From the NCBI GenBank assembly GCA_902806575.1, contig CADCXD010000009.1, forward strand, positions 434,001 through 498,000: DNA of 64,000 nt, given 5' to 3'. Position 1 is the first letter of the stretch. Each line of letters begins with the position of its first letter. The translations under genes were made by a program, and so were the position numbers. This document shows, one piece after another, positions 9,895-23,700 of this stretch. Under the pieces are notes generated by a model. That model ran no database searches. It was given only the letters and a program-made list of their open reading frames with translations, and was not told the origin of the DNA. This DNA comes from Jackrogersella multiformis. Its lineage: Eukaryota > Ascomycota > Sordariomycetes > Xylariales > Hypoxylaceae.

Positions 9895-11897
9895 ATGGCG
9901 TACAAACCAACTCCAGCCGGGGCCGGCGGCGGCGGTTCGAGTAGTGCGCAGAACCCGCCCGAGCAACCGGCCATAATGGCTGCGTCGGACATAGACACCG
10001 AGGTATGATACCTATGTCGCCGTATCAGCTCAAAGTGAGAGGGAACGCCGCCGCGAGCAGCCTATTGACAATGGGCGATGCTGGTGACGACCTGCTCATG
10101 TCAATTCTTGAGTTAATGTCAAACAAACTTTTTTTATTAAAAAAACAGCTTTTAACCGTTTTATCTGAATCTGCAGGAGGACGAAGACGACGCCAACGAC
10201 GACGATGTAGATTCAGCGCTGGGAGACGATGCGTCAGTCCCCTTTTGTTCTTCCCCACCGCGTTGCCCCTGAGGCCGTCTTGACGGCCAGGGGATGACGA
10301 TCTTGTAGTTAAACTCATATTCTTACCGTTTTCGTCGGTGCTGTTATCGTTGACCTCCTCGCCAGCTCGAGCATCATCCACTCCATCACATCCAGCATCC
10401 TGAACTACCGGACGATACAGGGCCGCACGTACCACAGCGAGAAGCACAATTTCATGTACTTCACGCCGAACGACGAGCAGCAGCTGCAGTCTGTAGACAT
10501 CACGTATGTGTTCCGCTCGCTCGCTCGGGTCTCGTGGGAAGCTCGTACCTAACCGAAATCCGTAGTCACCACTACCTTACCATGCTAATAGGAGATAAAC
10601 TATTCCTCGCGCCGATACCAGATACCGTGCAGGTTTGTGTGGTCCCTTTCATGGCGATTCGCGTGTATTCACGAGTGAGCAAGGTGCTGATGTTCTCTCC
10701 TTATTAGAGGGTGTTGGATATTGGAACCGGAACAGGTGAGCGCAGCGGCGCAACTAGCTCTTACGAAACCGGAGTCTCTAACCTTTAACTAGGAATATGG
10801 TCCATGTACGTCATGCGATGAGAGCGTTATCCCAAGCTTAGACGACCATTTTCCCTAATTCCCATCCCTATTCTTATTCCTACCTCTATCCCCATCCCCA
10901 CCCTGCATCCCCTAGACCAAATAATATAAATCCCAAGCCCCGATCGGCCACACCCCACCCACACTAACCAACCCGCGCGCAGCGTCTTCGCGGAAGCGTA
11001 CCCTCACGCGGAGGTGATCGGGACGGACCTATCGCCGACGCAGCCGCTGTGGGTGCCGCCGAACGTGAAGTTCGAGCTGGACGACTGCACGCAGCCGTGG
11101 ACGTGGGGCGAGGGCAGCTTCGACTTCGTGCACATGCGGTACCTGTTCGGGGCGATCGGCGACTGGGATGAGCTGCTGGCGCAGGCGCACCGCGTCACGC
11201 GGCCCGGCGGCTGGGTCCAGAGCTGCGAGGCCGACGTGGACATCCGCAGCGACGACGACACCGTCGCCCCCGACAGCGCCTACGCCACCTTCTGGAACAT
11301 GCTGTACCGCTGCGGCACCGCGCGCCTCGGCGCCACGTTCCAGCCCATCGATGATGATGTCCAGAGGAAGGCGTTCGAGGCTGCGGGCTTTCGCGACATC
11401 GAGGTTCGCGATTATAAGGTCAGTCTGGGGATTTCGTAGGAGGTGGCTTCTTTTGGTCGATAGGGGCGGAAACGGAGTAGGCATTGGTGCCCTCTAATCT
11501 CCTGCGCCCTGCATCCGTGTGTGGATGTCGTGTCTTAGTAGCCCGAGAAGTTAACTCGTGCTCTGAAACATAGTTCCCCATCGGCGGATGGCCAGCGGAT
11601 AAAAAGCTCGCCGAGATAGGACAGTACGTCCAGCTGACTCTGCTCAACGACATTGAAGGTGAGCCAGAATAACCCAACCCAACCTAGTATACTCTCCCTC
11701 ATAGTCATAATCATTCACCATTCATCCTAACCGCGAGGCGCGCACACGTAGGCTACACCCTCTTCCTGTGGAACACGGTCATGGGCGAGAAGACGCCGGG
11801 CTACCAAGAAGAGCTGGAGAGGATGCAGAGGGAGCTGCGCAGCAAGAAGATCCACGGCTACATGAGGTGTCGATACGTGTTCGGCCGGAAACCATAG
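9895..11897 (+). CDS. TAM-type SAM-dependent methyltransferase (LaeA-like/UMTA superfamily)
   Basis: Nine exons join in phase to 358 residues: 9895-10002, 10177-10232, 10366-10503, 10566-10632, 10708-10735, 10793-10805, 10983-11418, 11574-11658 and 11752-11897. Exon 6 is only 13 nt. The order of features is family-typical: a Gly/Ser/Asp-rich disordered N-terminus, the segment SSIIHSITSSILNYRTIQGR, then SAM motif I RVLDIGTGTGIWS (split by two introns), the motif EVIGTDLSPTQPLWVPPNV, the acidic DDCTQPWTW and FDFVHMRYL. The C-terminus is RYVFGRKP. Relatives are soluble class I methyltransferases, some acting on secondary metabolites; LaeA itself is a nuclear regulator, but this protein is closer to the generic group. 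The substrate is unknown. A P450 lies 1.5 kb downstream on the same strand, with no synthase or other backbone enzyme in view. Confidence 0.85.
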
Positions 11898-13429
11898 CCG
11901 TGGGATGCGTAGACGGCTTGAGCGAGCGGCCAATTACTTGCGTCCACATGCATATACACCTACATATTCACTTACATATGCACACATCTATACTCGCGCG
12001 ATGGGATTAATGTTGCGTGTCGGAGGGCGGGGGCGGAGTACGTCAGACGATAGATGCCCGACGCAAGGGATGGTCCAGGTTAATGTGTTGTACATAGTCG
12101 GAGAACGGCGGCGGCGGCGGTTATATGAATTTTTGCATACCCGAGTTCAGGCGGTGAGGTCCTTTCTATCTAGATCAGGAAAGAGGAGACAGGAGACAAA
12201 GGGAATCCGGACCATACCGCGGTACCGCTTATCATGACTGTTACGAAGGCATCTTGCAGCGTCATAGATTGGAGAGGCAAACTCGCGGGTTTGGATGTTG
12301 TACCTGGGTGGGTGGCAATATATGTGGTATGTTCTGAATGTATCCGAGATCAATTAATAGTCTAATGTGCTCGTATGTTTATTTTGATGGACTTTGTCGT
12401 TGGCAATGGAGTGCTTTGCTCCTGGGATGACGGGACTGAAGAAGTATGAACATAATATCATTAACTACCTATGACACTTATGATAGAGAACAGCATGGAT
12501 AGCGCCCCTATTAACCGTAAATTGCAGTCATACAAAACACAGTTGTGAGGAATATTGTAAAATCGATGCTGTCAATATTCAGGTCAAAACCTTGTCTGCG
12601 CCGAATTGGGTATTGTAGGCAGGCAATCCAAGGTTAAGCGTGAATCTCTAACTTCTGTCGGTACATTCATGACAGATGGGTACGAGATGAGACTAATTCG
12701 ACGCACCCACATGCAATCGAGTAGTTTGCATAAGGTCTGACTACCTAGGTAGGTAATATATAGCCACATATAGAAAGTGATCGATTAGTTTGAATGCCAC
12801 CCCTCTTTGAATACATATAGACAAGCTTAGAGTTCTTAAGCACAGTTGGTAAGCATCTAAGCGAGGTACGTAGGAGATCTCAGATCGCGAGAGTTGGTGA
12901 CGCCATTCTTCATACGAATCTTCCTACTAAACAACTACAAAATCTAGAAATCAAAGACACCATTCGTGTACAACGCGTAGACAGCTTGATCCACTCACAA
13001 AAATGAGACAGTTATTCACCCTCAAACGTCAGCACGAAAGTTATACGCAAGGTTCGGCCCAGCAAGCTAGGCTCATAACCCTACCCCATCTCGTCGCCCT
13101 GAAGGATTCAACGGCAGAGCTCTGTGGCTTACGAATGATTTCGTGGCAGAAGAGTGGTGAGGGATAAATACTCTCCTCTCGGCACTCGAAGGAGCTCATA
13201 TTACGTACGAATCCGGATCTGGCATTAAGTTTGATTCGACAAACTAGAAGTCTGACCGTTACACTGCATACATACATATAACGTGCTGGAAGAATGAGTG
13301 CTTGGACACTCAAGCTCGTCGTGGCCTTAAGTCGCTAGAGTGTTTCATAAAACGCTGGAGAGAGAAAGCTCGCTCTCTCTTGGGCAGAGCTTTTCGACCG
13401 TCCGTTGAACAATCCAAAGAGACTTCAAT
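11898..13429. other. Intergenic, 1.5 kb, no gene seen
   Basis: No supported coding sequence. A CCTAGGTAGGTA motif is at 12742-12755. The last 100 bases before the P450 contain a short CT/AG inverted stretch (gagagaaagctcgctctctc at about 13361-13380) that could fold but has no known role. Confidence 0.5.
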
Positions 13430-15321
13430 ATGAATATCCTGTGGCTGTACGGCCTCAGTAGCCAGTATCTATTTACGGCCTTGCCGCTCATCCTAGCTTC
13501 TGTAATTCTGTCAGTGGTCTTGTATAGACTTACTTTTCACCCTCTGGCTCACTTTCCGGGGCCAGTGTTAGCAGCTTCTACTGGGCTCTATGAAGCCTAT
13601 TATCAATGTGTCAAAGACGGCGGTGGGAGGTACTGGATCGAGATCGAGAAGATGCACAAGCGCTACGGTACTGACTCCTCCTTCCCCTATCTTAGCCATC
13701 ATCTCTTATCCACCTAGCCATCATAAAATCCTATCAAGAACACACTAAACTCACACTCAAACACCCACCTAGGCCCCATAGTCCGCATAAACCCGTGGGA
13801 AGTGCACATCGCGGACCCCGACTGGAACGCGGTGTACAAGTCCTCGTCGCGGGCGTCGAAGCCGCGCTGGTTCTACTTCCGCTTCTTCGGCCGGTTCCCC
13901 AGCACCAACGTGGCGGAGTCGCACGCGCTGCACCAGCTGCGCCGCGCCCCACTGCAGGTCTTCTTCGCGTCCGCCAACGTGCAGCGCTACGCGCCGACCA
14001 TCGCGGCCCAGGTCGACAGGCTGTGCGCGCGCCTGCGCGCCGCCGACGGCGCCGTCGTCAGCCTGAGCGACGCGTTCCGGTGCTTGGCCACGGACGTCGC
14101 GACAGGGTTCGCGTTCGGCGCCCCGTTCGGACACCTCGACGAGCCGACGTTCGATCGCGAGTTCAACCTGAGCGTGAAGATGGTGGTGAAGGCTAGCATG
14201 CTGAGCCGACATACGTTTGGCTTGTTTCTGCCGGTGCTGCATAGCTTGCCCGAGAGCGTTGCGAAGAAGATGAACCCGGCTTTTGGGAGGGTGATGTGGA
14301 TGAGGGATGTAAGTCACGCCCCTGTTGTCGTCTCCTTTTCGACGACTCCTAAATTTATATCATGTATGAAATAAAGTGAGATCATCTAATCTGCCCGCAG
14401 ACAATGACCAACTGCGTCCGGCGCTCGATGAACAAGCCCGAGCCGGCACCTGGCAGCTCGCACGACATGGTGCAGACGCTAATATCCTCGAGCCTGCCGG
14501 CCGATGAGAAGACATTCCCACGGCTGTTTTCCGAGAGCCGCTCCGTGATCATGGCCGGCACCGAAACGACCGCGACAACCCTCGTCTGCATCGCAAGCAA
14601 CCTGCTCAGCGACCCCGCCAAGCTCCACAAGCTACGGCACGAGCTCGGGGCCGCGGAGGCGGCCAAGGGGAGCGCGCTCGAATACGCGGACCTGCGGGAC
14701 CTGCCGTACATCACCGGCGTCGTCAACGAGGGCCTGCGGCTCGCGAACCCGACCCCGAGCCGGCTGCCGCGGGTCTGCGAGGACCAGGACCTGACGTACA
14801 AGCACTGGGTGATTCCCCGAGGTGTAAGTTTCCGCGCCGTCCTCATAAGCGCCAAGCTCCCCCTTTTTCCGTCCCGCGAAACGCAAGCGGGACAAACGCG
14901 CTAACGCAACTAGACGATCATCTCAACAAGCACGCAGGACACCCACAACGACGCATCGGTGTTCGCGCAGCCGCGCGCGTTCCAGCCGGAGCGGTGGGCG
15001 GATGTGGACGCGGACGAGCGCCGGCGGCTGGGCCGGTACCTGCGGCCGTGGGGGCGCGGGGCGCGGCTGTGCCTCGGCATGGAGCTCGCGACCATCGACG
15101 CGTACCTGGCGGTGGCGCGGGTGTTGGGACCCCGCGCCGGCTTCGAGTTGCGATTGCATGACACGGTTGATGAGGATTGGGTCGCGTTCCATGAGTGGTT
15201 TGCTGGGTTTCCTAGAGGTAGGGGGTTGAGGGTTAGGGTTATTGGGACGGGGACAGAGGATGGGGACGAGTATGGGATGGGTAGGGAAAATAGTAAGGGG
15301 GGCCGGAGTTGTAGCTCGTAG
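13430..15321 (+). CDS. Cytochrome P450 monooxygenase (trichodiene-oxygenase-like group)
   Basis: Four exons, 13430-13667, 13773-14308, 14401-14823 and 14914-15321, give 534 residues. A single N-terminal membrane helix (about residues 12-32) is followed by a proline-rich hinge (FHPLAHFPGP), so the enzyme should face the cytosol from the ER. The I-helix motif is AGTETTATT, the ExxR motif is EGLR, and the PERF-type motif is PERW. The heme loop reads PWGRGARLCLG, with Trp where most P450s have Phe two residues after the start; the cysteine ligand is intact. The pattern around the substrate-recognition strand (PSRLPRV) resembles CYP58-like enzymes such as Tri4, but that is only a resemblance. Exons 2 and 4 are much more GC-rich than the flanks. 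Confidence 0.9.
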
Positions 15322-17223
15322 CTTTTATGGGAACTCTGAGTTTCTAGTCTCTGGGAGAGAGCATATGGCGATATTATTCCAGTGGCTTTTCTTTTTGGTT
15401 CGCTATTACGTACTCTAGGTTAGGAGGTAAGAGGTACGAGGTACGAGGTGAAGTGGATTGAGCTACTTAGGGGTCAATAACACAGCAAGGGGTTGTTGTA
15501 TTCTATACGACTTGATATACCTAGGTAGGTATGTCAAACTATCACGTCAAGATATTTCATCTTACAATTTTAATGAATAGGTATCATAATTATCGAAGGT
15601 TAGGCACGTATCGTATCGGCCAGGTACCTAGTAAATATGATTCTAAGTCAATAATGTCATTAGTCTCCTCTGGGTCGTAATAGTACAAGCCTCAAAGGAG
15701 TCTGTAGGGTAGAAACATTCCCACAAAGCAGAAAATCTTAGACCTCGCTGACTTAAAGATGTAGTTTATTGGATGCTTTCGGCTTTAAAAAGTACGCCCA
15801 TTTGATGAGCATCCTTCGAGTACTATAAAAACTCGCAAGCATTGGCTGCTAGTTTGTCACTGATACAGTAAGTACCTAGGTAATATGTTAAGAATGTAGT
15901 TGGAAAGGTTAAGATAGCTCCCTACCTAGGTAGGTAAGGTTAGTATCCAGCTTGATTCATCTCAAGTGCAGATTTCCCTTGCGTTAATAAATCTTGAGTC
16001 AATAGGTAGGTAGTTTACGAATGATCTACAGTCCTAGAGAACCCAGAAGTTAAGGTGACCTGCGATTGTCGTCTATATCCAGCATTCCATTAGTAATTTC
16101 CATTACACAAGCATATAAAGTAATAAACACATCAATTTGTTTCGTTCAGCTGCGAGCTTATACACAGTCGTGTCATCTTCAGCGCCCAAACATCATCATG
16201 TACGATTCCACAAAGGTAAGAACTAACGAGGGATATCGTATCCCGAATCAATATCAGCCAGCCCAGTCACCCTCGTAACGCAGTAACTCACGTCTTGTAC
16301 ATCTACCGCGCGCAACATGTCGCCGCTATACACTATACACCGCGCATGGAGAAATCGTTACATCGCTCCTCAGCTCGGCTCTCTAGACCTTTACCCTTCA
16401 CGCCCAACCCAACTCTCTGCGACTCTACCTCTACTCGACCTTCAGCCCGACGGAGAAGAGGAGAGAAAGATAATGTACAGCACAGCGCTGAGGGTATTCC
16501 GAGTTCCTTCTCCGCACGAACGCTTACCAGCAGAGCCTTAACTAGCACGTCAGTGCTCCGCCAGGATCAGGAATTATGTGCGGCCTTATGCACGTAGGCC
16601 CAACCCGTCAGGTAGACACGTTTTGCTCCGTCTGGAGTGATACAGCAACCCCCCCTTTTGCTGCTGGCTGTCATGACTAGATACGCAGATCATATTCCGG
16701 TCCCCACTCCCGGTTCTAGATGCTCCCGGGGTTAGTACGGGAAGGTGGGTAGCGCTAGCTTCCGTGGCTGCTGTCGACTTTGCGGCCCGATGTGCAGCAT
16801 CGATAGCTTTCCAGTGGGGATGCCCGCCGCGCCGCTAAGCATACTAGTTCCGCTGGTGCGCCAATGGCTGTTATAGTGAGTAAGAAAATGAGGCGGTCAC
16901 TTCTGCTAAGACATGGCCAGCTGAGTTTGAAGGAAGTACCTGAAAATCCTACCCAAGATAGCCCGAGAAGAGTCTTGGAGAATTCTCCGGGATACGGCAT
17001 CGTTCGCCGATTAGGATTTAATCGGATGTGGTAGGGCGAGCCGCTTCCGACCTTCTCTCCGGGATTTTTTTAATGCTTATCCAGATTAATGGTACTAGTA
17101 GTAGGAACGTAGAAACTATTGCCGCGTTATTTTAAATAGGAATTTTAATATTTTACTGGGCGATTAATTCTAGAATGGTATCAGAAGCCAAGACTAGAAC
17201 CTCAACCATTTGTCCTCTTTCGC
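15322..17223. other. Intergenic, 1.9 kb
   Basis: CCTAGGTAGGTA motifs occur at 15518-15531 and 15922-15936. A short open frame at 16317-16541 has coding-like composition (74 residues) but no family I know. No other gene is supported. Confidence 0.5.
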
Positions 17224-17790
17224 TCATTCTATGCCGTTCTCTTCAGAATCCGATTTCTTATTAGCTGCGTGCTCCATGAGGTCCAATGCCTTCGTTAGCA
17301 CCTCACGATCCTTCTTGAACGTCAACCTCTCCACAGCTTCGTCACACTGGAAGAATTCGGGTTTAAACTGGACCTCTCCTTCTCCCGCAACGCCATCCAA
17401 TTCAGCGATAAACCACCAGACCAGTTTAACCCCTTTGCCTCTGCCCAAATCTCGAACATCTAGCATGAAAGGCTCTGTCACACTGTCATACGTCCGGGGC
17501 ACATCTTTGACGTCGGCTAATTCCGAGTCGGATGGGGCTCGAGTGGCCATGGTCACGGGGCGTATTTGAATTGCATATCCGGACTCTTCGCGAACTTCTC
17601 GTATAGCCGCCTCTTTCCGAGACTCGTTACAATTGCGTCTGCCCTTCGGTAGCAACCATTCGTCCTCGGCACCGTAGTGGAGTAGAAGAACCTTTTGGGT
17701 GTAATTAGATGTGTCGAATACGATTGCTCCGCAGGCTTCAACGAATTGTTCCGAAGGATAGAGCGTGCTTTTCCACCACACTGCCGCCAT
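17224..17790 (-). CDS. Nudix hydrolase (diphosphoinositol-polyphosphate phosphohydrolase-like)
   Basis: A single exon of 188 residues. The complete Nudix box G-x5-E-x7-R-E-V-x-E-E-x-G lies around residues 50-71 (from GRRNCNESRKE to REVREESGY) and supplies the metal-binding glutamates. The preceding WLLPKGR is typical of the DIPP/Aps1 branch, whose members split diphosphoinositol polyphosphates and diadenosine polyphosphates in the cytosol. The start at 17790 (MAAVWWKS) is the only ATG before the domain. The C-terminus is acidic and Lys-rich (ANKKSDSEENGIE). It stands alone between two gene-poor stretches. Confidence 0.88.
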   Translation of the reverse strand: MAAVWWKSTLYPSEQFVEACGAIVFDTSNYTQKVLLLHYGAEDEWLLPKGRRNCNESRKEAAIREVREESGYAIQIRPVTMATRAPSDSELADVKDVPRTYDSVTEPFMLDVRDLGRGKGVKLVWWFIAELDGVAGEGEVQFKPEFFQCDEAVERLTFKKDREVLTKALDLMEHAANKKSDSEENGIE

Positions 17791-20700
17791 CTTCTTGTTC
17801 GAGAGATTCCCAATTGGCTAGGTACCTAGTGGCTGAAGATTCAAGGAATACAGGCAAAACCTCAATCAAGATCTCATTATGAAAATAAAGCGTAATAGCG
17901 ACTGCGAGCCCTATCGAAATGCGTAAACATCCGATATTGGAAATTGTTGTGGTGAGGGATGAATCACCGGTTAGACCGAGCGTTGTCTCAGTGTTAGTTG
18001 TCTAAGAAGCCCTAGGGGCCACCTAAGGTGGCCCATGCAGCAGATATTCACAAGCCTCACCGTGTATATTCGCGAGCCGAGCCGCGAGCCGCGAGTGAAC
18101 GAGATAGAGATAGATAAATAATCTTCCCGAATTCACCGCTCCCCACGGCAGGACATGTCGTTTGACCCAAAAGGGCATCGCGCAACCCTGCTTGGTAATT
18201 CCCACGACTCCGATATCATATCTCGAGTAATACAATGCGGACCGAGGCGATCGGAATCCATTATCGGAGCATTCGATTGGACGGACCAAGGGCTCTTGCT
18301 GACCTTGCCGACGATCTGGACACCAGCACAGTAGCTGGGTGGCCCATATGCTAGACTGACTAACCGCAGCCCGCCTTGCACGGAATGGGCAAAGCCGGAA
18401 AAAGACACCAGGAGCCACATTACGCGAGGGAGCATGGGATTCCCTAGCTCGGAACGCCATCACGTCGTGGGCAATATGCCCTATTGACGGAAGATCAGAG
18501 CAGAATAGCTATCCGACTAGGTGGAAAAAGCTTGCACATACAGGAAAAGGTGGACATGGACATTGAAGCCAATGCATGTTAGACCCTGAACCGCCCTCTT
18601 GGGCTGGGCGGTACGATGGCGGTATGATGTATAGTGCCCATGCAAACCGGCAAGTAGGGATTCCCATGTCATTGATGATGGGCACATCACATAGCGCAAA
18701 CCCGAGCTCGTGGGACTGATACGGGCCGGTGCGGGGGGATTACGTGAGCACAAGGGAACGTAATGCAGGCTATAATCAATAGTCAACTGCTGGAAGCTGA
18801 CTGAATGAATGGTGAATGATGCGGTACAGGTAGTCAATCCCCTTTTGTCCACGAGGTTTAGACCAAGAGTTTCGTGCTATTATGAGTGTTTACCTGAATT
18901 GAGGCTCAAGAAAACTAGGAGTATAGGCTATGGTCAATTTCATTCACCTGAACTAAGACGAGATATTCGGTCTGTCAAGGGGGGGATTTAATTGGAATAT
19001 TCCCTCCCATGATTTGCAACGGGAAAAAGGGGGGAGAAGGGAAAGGATGAGGAGGGGTGACATTGAACGATAGACTCTTTAGTTTATCGATAATGCGTTT
19101 GTAAGTACCTAGGTAGTGTAGTAATCATAGATGTTATCTCACGCACAGGCGGGGTATATTTGTATAAAGTTTTCCTAATGAAACCTTCCAAGGTTGTGAA
19201 AGCTACGGCGGGGTTAATATTTAATAATCTTCAGGTCGTCCGTCGCTTCTCTGCAAATGGACATGTGAAAGTGGATTCAACCCACCATTACGCCATTGCA
19301 AAATGCCATAGCGGCGGCGCCTGACTATTTAGAATACTACCGTGATACTACTGCCATGTCTCGGATAATAAGAATAATTCAAAGAGTAACTTAAACAGAG
19401 TGAGGAGAGGTCAAGTGACGACCCCTATGCGAGAAACGTGATCAACAATCTATTAGTGGAGGGCTAGATACGGAGGGGTGTCTTGGACGAGAACAGAACA
19501 AGATAACGATAAGAAGGACGATAATAAACGATGATAATGATGATGATGATGATAATGATAGATGACCATAAATAGTAGGGCTACCAAGGCGACGATGCTA
19601 CCTAGGTACAGCACCTACTGCATGTCTTGGATACGGGCACCTAGGTAGGTAGGTTAGTGTATTGTACATCACATCCCACGCCCGAGAGACGACGACGGCT
19701 AGGGCGGATCTAGGCGAACTGATCCGCAGCCACAGGTTCGCGCCGTCTCCTTTCCAGCTCGGTCATGTGGATGGCCGTACTCACATACCTAGGTAGGTAG
19801 CCAGTGATAGATGAGATATCTACCTAACCTTAGGTATATTGGTCATGATAGTATGACACTCGTGATAAGCGTAAACGAGCTAGCCACACACTACTTAATA
19901 TCAACTGATTGACCTAGGGATTTCCGAGTTGCACAGATGTTGATTAATGGCATCGTCAGGAATCTTTAGGAATTGTTAGGCAATATGCTTTTAGGCATCT
20001 GCTTTTCGTACTGTGGTCTTCGGTACTTGCGAATAGAGCCAACTGCTTGTTTATGTTAAGTGAGGCAACCAGCATCTAATAAACTGGTGTAATAAACTGG
20101 TCAGGTCCATGGTCAGGTCTATGGTCAGTGGTCCATTATTTGCCATGCTATGCCGTGTTGAGATAAAGTGACCATGTCCATGTCGGCAATTGGGTCTCAA
20201 TTGAAACACAAATAGCTTTCCGGGACCAATAGAGGTGAGCCGTATGCTTTGGTCTCCAACCCTCTCCATTGTGGACATATGTAGATTCTCTCGACTACCT
20301 GGGAGATAGGTATCAATTGCATTGCCAATTGAGTTCGAAACAGCACTCAACCAAGGTTCACTTTATCAGAGTGAATTCTTCGTCGTAGGTGCCCAATGTT
20401 CGAATATATAGTGGCGATAAAAGTGCTTACTTACTGCCTAGGTACCTACCTAGGTGCTAGGTTGGTATGTAGTAGATAACCCGTTGGACATTTCACTACT
20501 AAGGAACCTAGGCATATTAATTATCTCGAGGCTACCAATTGAGAATGTGTTGCGAGTTGTCGACTGCTGTCCGTTATTTGAGTATTGCCGTCTTGCTACT
20601 AGGCGTAATCCTGAAAGGTATCATCCTCGTGGCTCCTCTAGGCAAATACCTACCTAGGTAGGTATGTATAATAAACGTGGTGCCTGGTTAGGCATACGGG

Positions 20701-23700
20701 AAAGCTTCAGGTTCCACCACAGCTCATAGGATCATAGGATCACGATTAATTAGCTTTGAGAATGTCTTACCCACGGACACTCTGAGCTCGGGCGCTTTCG
20801 GATCTGCGTCAACCGTCAAGCGTCGTCCCGCCTCAGAAACTGTCAGATGTTAACGATAAGAGATTTGAGGCGGAGCTGGGAACAAGCATAACGTAATTGG
20901 GGAGTAGGTAGGCAGCCAGGAAATTACCTACCCAGTACCAGTATGTCGTATTCGTGACTGGTGCCACCTTCACCATACTCGGTCAGCGGGGGAACTCGAT
21001 GAACTTGAATTGAAGATGCTCCGGACCCGTCGGGGAAAGACTGAACTGCCTATGAAGTACCTATATTCTATTGATGACGATGAATTACGAAGCTTGCTAG
21101 TTAGTAACTTGTCGTCAGTAATAGGTAAGTCCGTTTAAGTCCGGATCAGATAGATGATGCCAAATTACGTGCAGTTCCGTACCTACCTAGGCAGAGTATA
21201 TTCCCAGCTAGGTACCTACCTAGGTAAGTATATAGGTCTGAAAGACTAATCCTATAGTCAGATCATCGCTGTCGATATCGCCGTTGCCACGAGGGTAATA
21301 ATCCGTATCCCGCGAATCCGGGTATCTACCTAAGAGGTACCTATATACATAGTACCCTGCCACTGCAGTGTAATGCCTAGGCCCTAGGCAACAGGGCAGG
21401 TATCGTCAGCACTGCCGGTGTTGTGATGCATCACTCCAGACCTAGGTACCTACCCTGCTACCCTGCTACCCTGGCCTACTTGGGCCTACCTAGGTATAAG
21501 TACCGATTAGGTAGAAGAGGCATAGTACATATCGCCGATGTGTACGGACGGTGCTTTGCTCCACGACTGACAAAAGCATGGTAAGGAATGTATGTATGTA
21601 CATATGTAGGTGTAGGTATGTAAGTAGTGTATGTACCTAATTGTTAAAGATCTGGGACGCCATCAGATTGATCTATCTGTACCTAGGTATGTATTATGTA
21701 GCTTGCCAGCCTGCTTAAGTCTCCAAGACCCACTCTAACGCCCCGTTAATAAGGTACGTGAGATGGTGGCTTGTGACTTTAGCTCATGACACTCGTTGTG
21801 AATGGCTAAATCTAGGATGTATCTATTAACGTGGGGACTAGTAGCGGTACTTCGAGGATAAAAACAATACTTCCAAGGTTGTATAGCCTGGTGCCTGCTT
21901 GATGAGACTAAACTTACCTTGTATTAGGTATTAGGTATTATATGTCAATTAAATTCACCTTCAAAATATAAGAATGTGCTTATCAATAAAGACCGCTAGG
22001 CTTAGAAGGGGAAATCTGGCTATCTAAACTCAATTGCTCTTTAGTAAAACACTAACAAGAACGGTTAATGGCTCTTGCAAGCCAAGAGATTCTTAAATTT
22101 CTCCCCTTCATCATAAGCATTATTCATTTTTTATTTCTCATATCCCTTTTTATTTCTTTTAATTTTCTAATTCCATCTTTCAAATTCTTCGCCTTGCTGT
22201 CGACGCATAATTATGACTCACTCACACAACGGCTACCAACTCTTTCAGCTCGATCGAATCCACCCAATTATGGACACTCTCGCCATGGAATTGGTTCCTT
22301 GATTGGCCAATTCGCGTTTGTAGCTTCTAATTGCTTCTTCTCATCGGTCTAGGTAGCTGAGGTGGCAGATCTGCCTTTCTCTTCTCCTCACTGTCGTTAT
22401 CCAATTGCTGGTCAAATTTTCCTCAATCGCGTTTGTTGCCGAAAGCCTATCCGCTAGGTCAAGGTACCTGTTCGAATAGCCGCTCTATCCGCCCAGCCCG
22501 GTTCGAGTCCTTCTATCGTTTACCAAGGTATCAATGCGAAAAATGCGAGGAATGGCATTACATTTATGGATTTTATGCTGGGTCCCTCCGGGATGACGAC
22601 ACTATCTCCGCCTCCGCCATTGAAACGCGGTCGCGCCAGCTCTAATACCTACCTACCTGGGTAATAAAATCAGGATCAGTCCTTCTGCTATCTGCTACCC
22701 CAAGCCAGTTCTAAGAGGATGAAGGTGGCCGGCAGTTACTGGAATCAGGTTTTTGATAGAATAAGTATTTTTCGTTAAGAGGCATTCTAATAATTCCTAT
22801 TCGTTGCATAAAATCTAGTTGCATAGTTACAGATACAAATCCAAAGTAAGCATTCATTATGTTGTGTTTTATCCCTAGCCTAAACCCGTCATAATTAACC
22901 CCTCATACTTATCATACAACACCAAGTACCTGTAGCTGTAACTTCAACGTCGAGCTTTAATAATATTATGTACCTGAGTCTATCCAGATATACAGCATCA
23001 GCATCATCGTCATCATCCTCTTCATCCTCTTCTGCCTCTGTGCGCATATGGCTTGGCAACTTTGCTGGCTAACGGGATGATGACATGTCAGATCCGTACG
23101 GGTCAACCACGAAGCTCACGAAAGAATTAACTCTCATATTCATCAGTGTGTTACTTCACTATATTGGTTGATAGCTAACATCGCCCACCTCATACGCTTA
23201 CCAATTGGCCAACGGTTTCGGAACACCTGGTTTGCAACAAATCCTGTCCACAGTATCGATGAGGAGAGCAATAACCAGACGCTGCGTGACACGACACGAT
23301 TCCACTTTCGCTATTGTCGCAATTTTACCGTATTCGATCGAACTCCTGGTCCACTTATACAGATGTCAAAGCTTGGGCATCAGGACCCCTCTAGAAAAAA
23401 AACAGAAACCGGACCAATTCGCTCAAGATGACCTCTAGTAAACAGGGGGAAAAAAGGAACAGCATTCGTCGACTATCTACATGTAAGTATACATATAGGT
23501 AGGTAGTTACGGTGCCTAATCTCGCGCAAATCTTGTGCGCTGAGGTTAATCCCGTCGACGTCAACTTTGCATTGCGTGCCAGTTTTGCAGCTTTGCCCTT
23601 CCGCTGATTGATTCTTTGCGAACCGGACAACATTGGATACTCCAATTCATTCATGCAATTGGACCCCGCGTTAGCAAGGGCCGTTGGTGTGACAAATCGT

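Noticed and set aside
13769..14317. Long minus-strand frame opposite P450 exon 2
   Set aside because: It is a shadow of a very GC-rich coding exon, Arg/Val/Glu-rich with no family features.
9895..15321. Methyltransferase plus P450 as a secondary-metabolite gene cluster
   Set aside because: No synthase, terpene cyclase or transporter is nearby, and 1.5 kb separates the two genes. Two tailoring-type enzymes alone do not make a cluster.
16317..16541. 74-residue frame with coding-like composition
   Set aside because: No known family, no in-phase upstream exon (a TAA precedes), and too short to support alone; kept only as a remark in the intergenic entry.
18023..18463. 146-residue minus-strand frame
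   Set aside because: Cys/Arg-rich with no domain; a second overlapping frame is equally open, as in noncoding DNA.
22490..22515. Perfect Pol III B-box word GGTTCGAGTCC
   Set aside because: No acceptor, anticodon or D arm can be folded around it and no A box is in place; probably chance.
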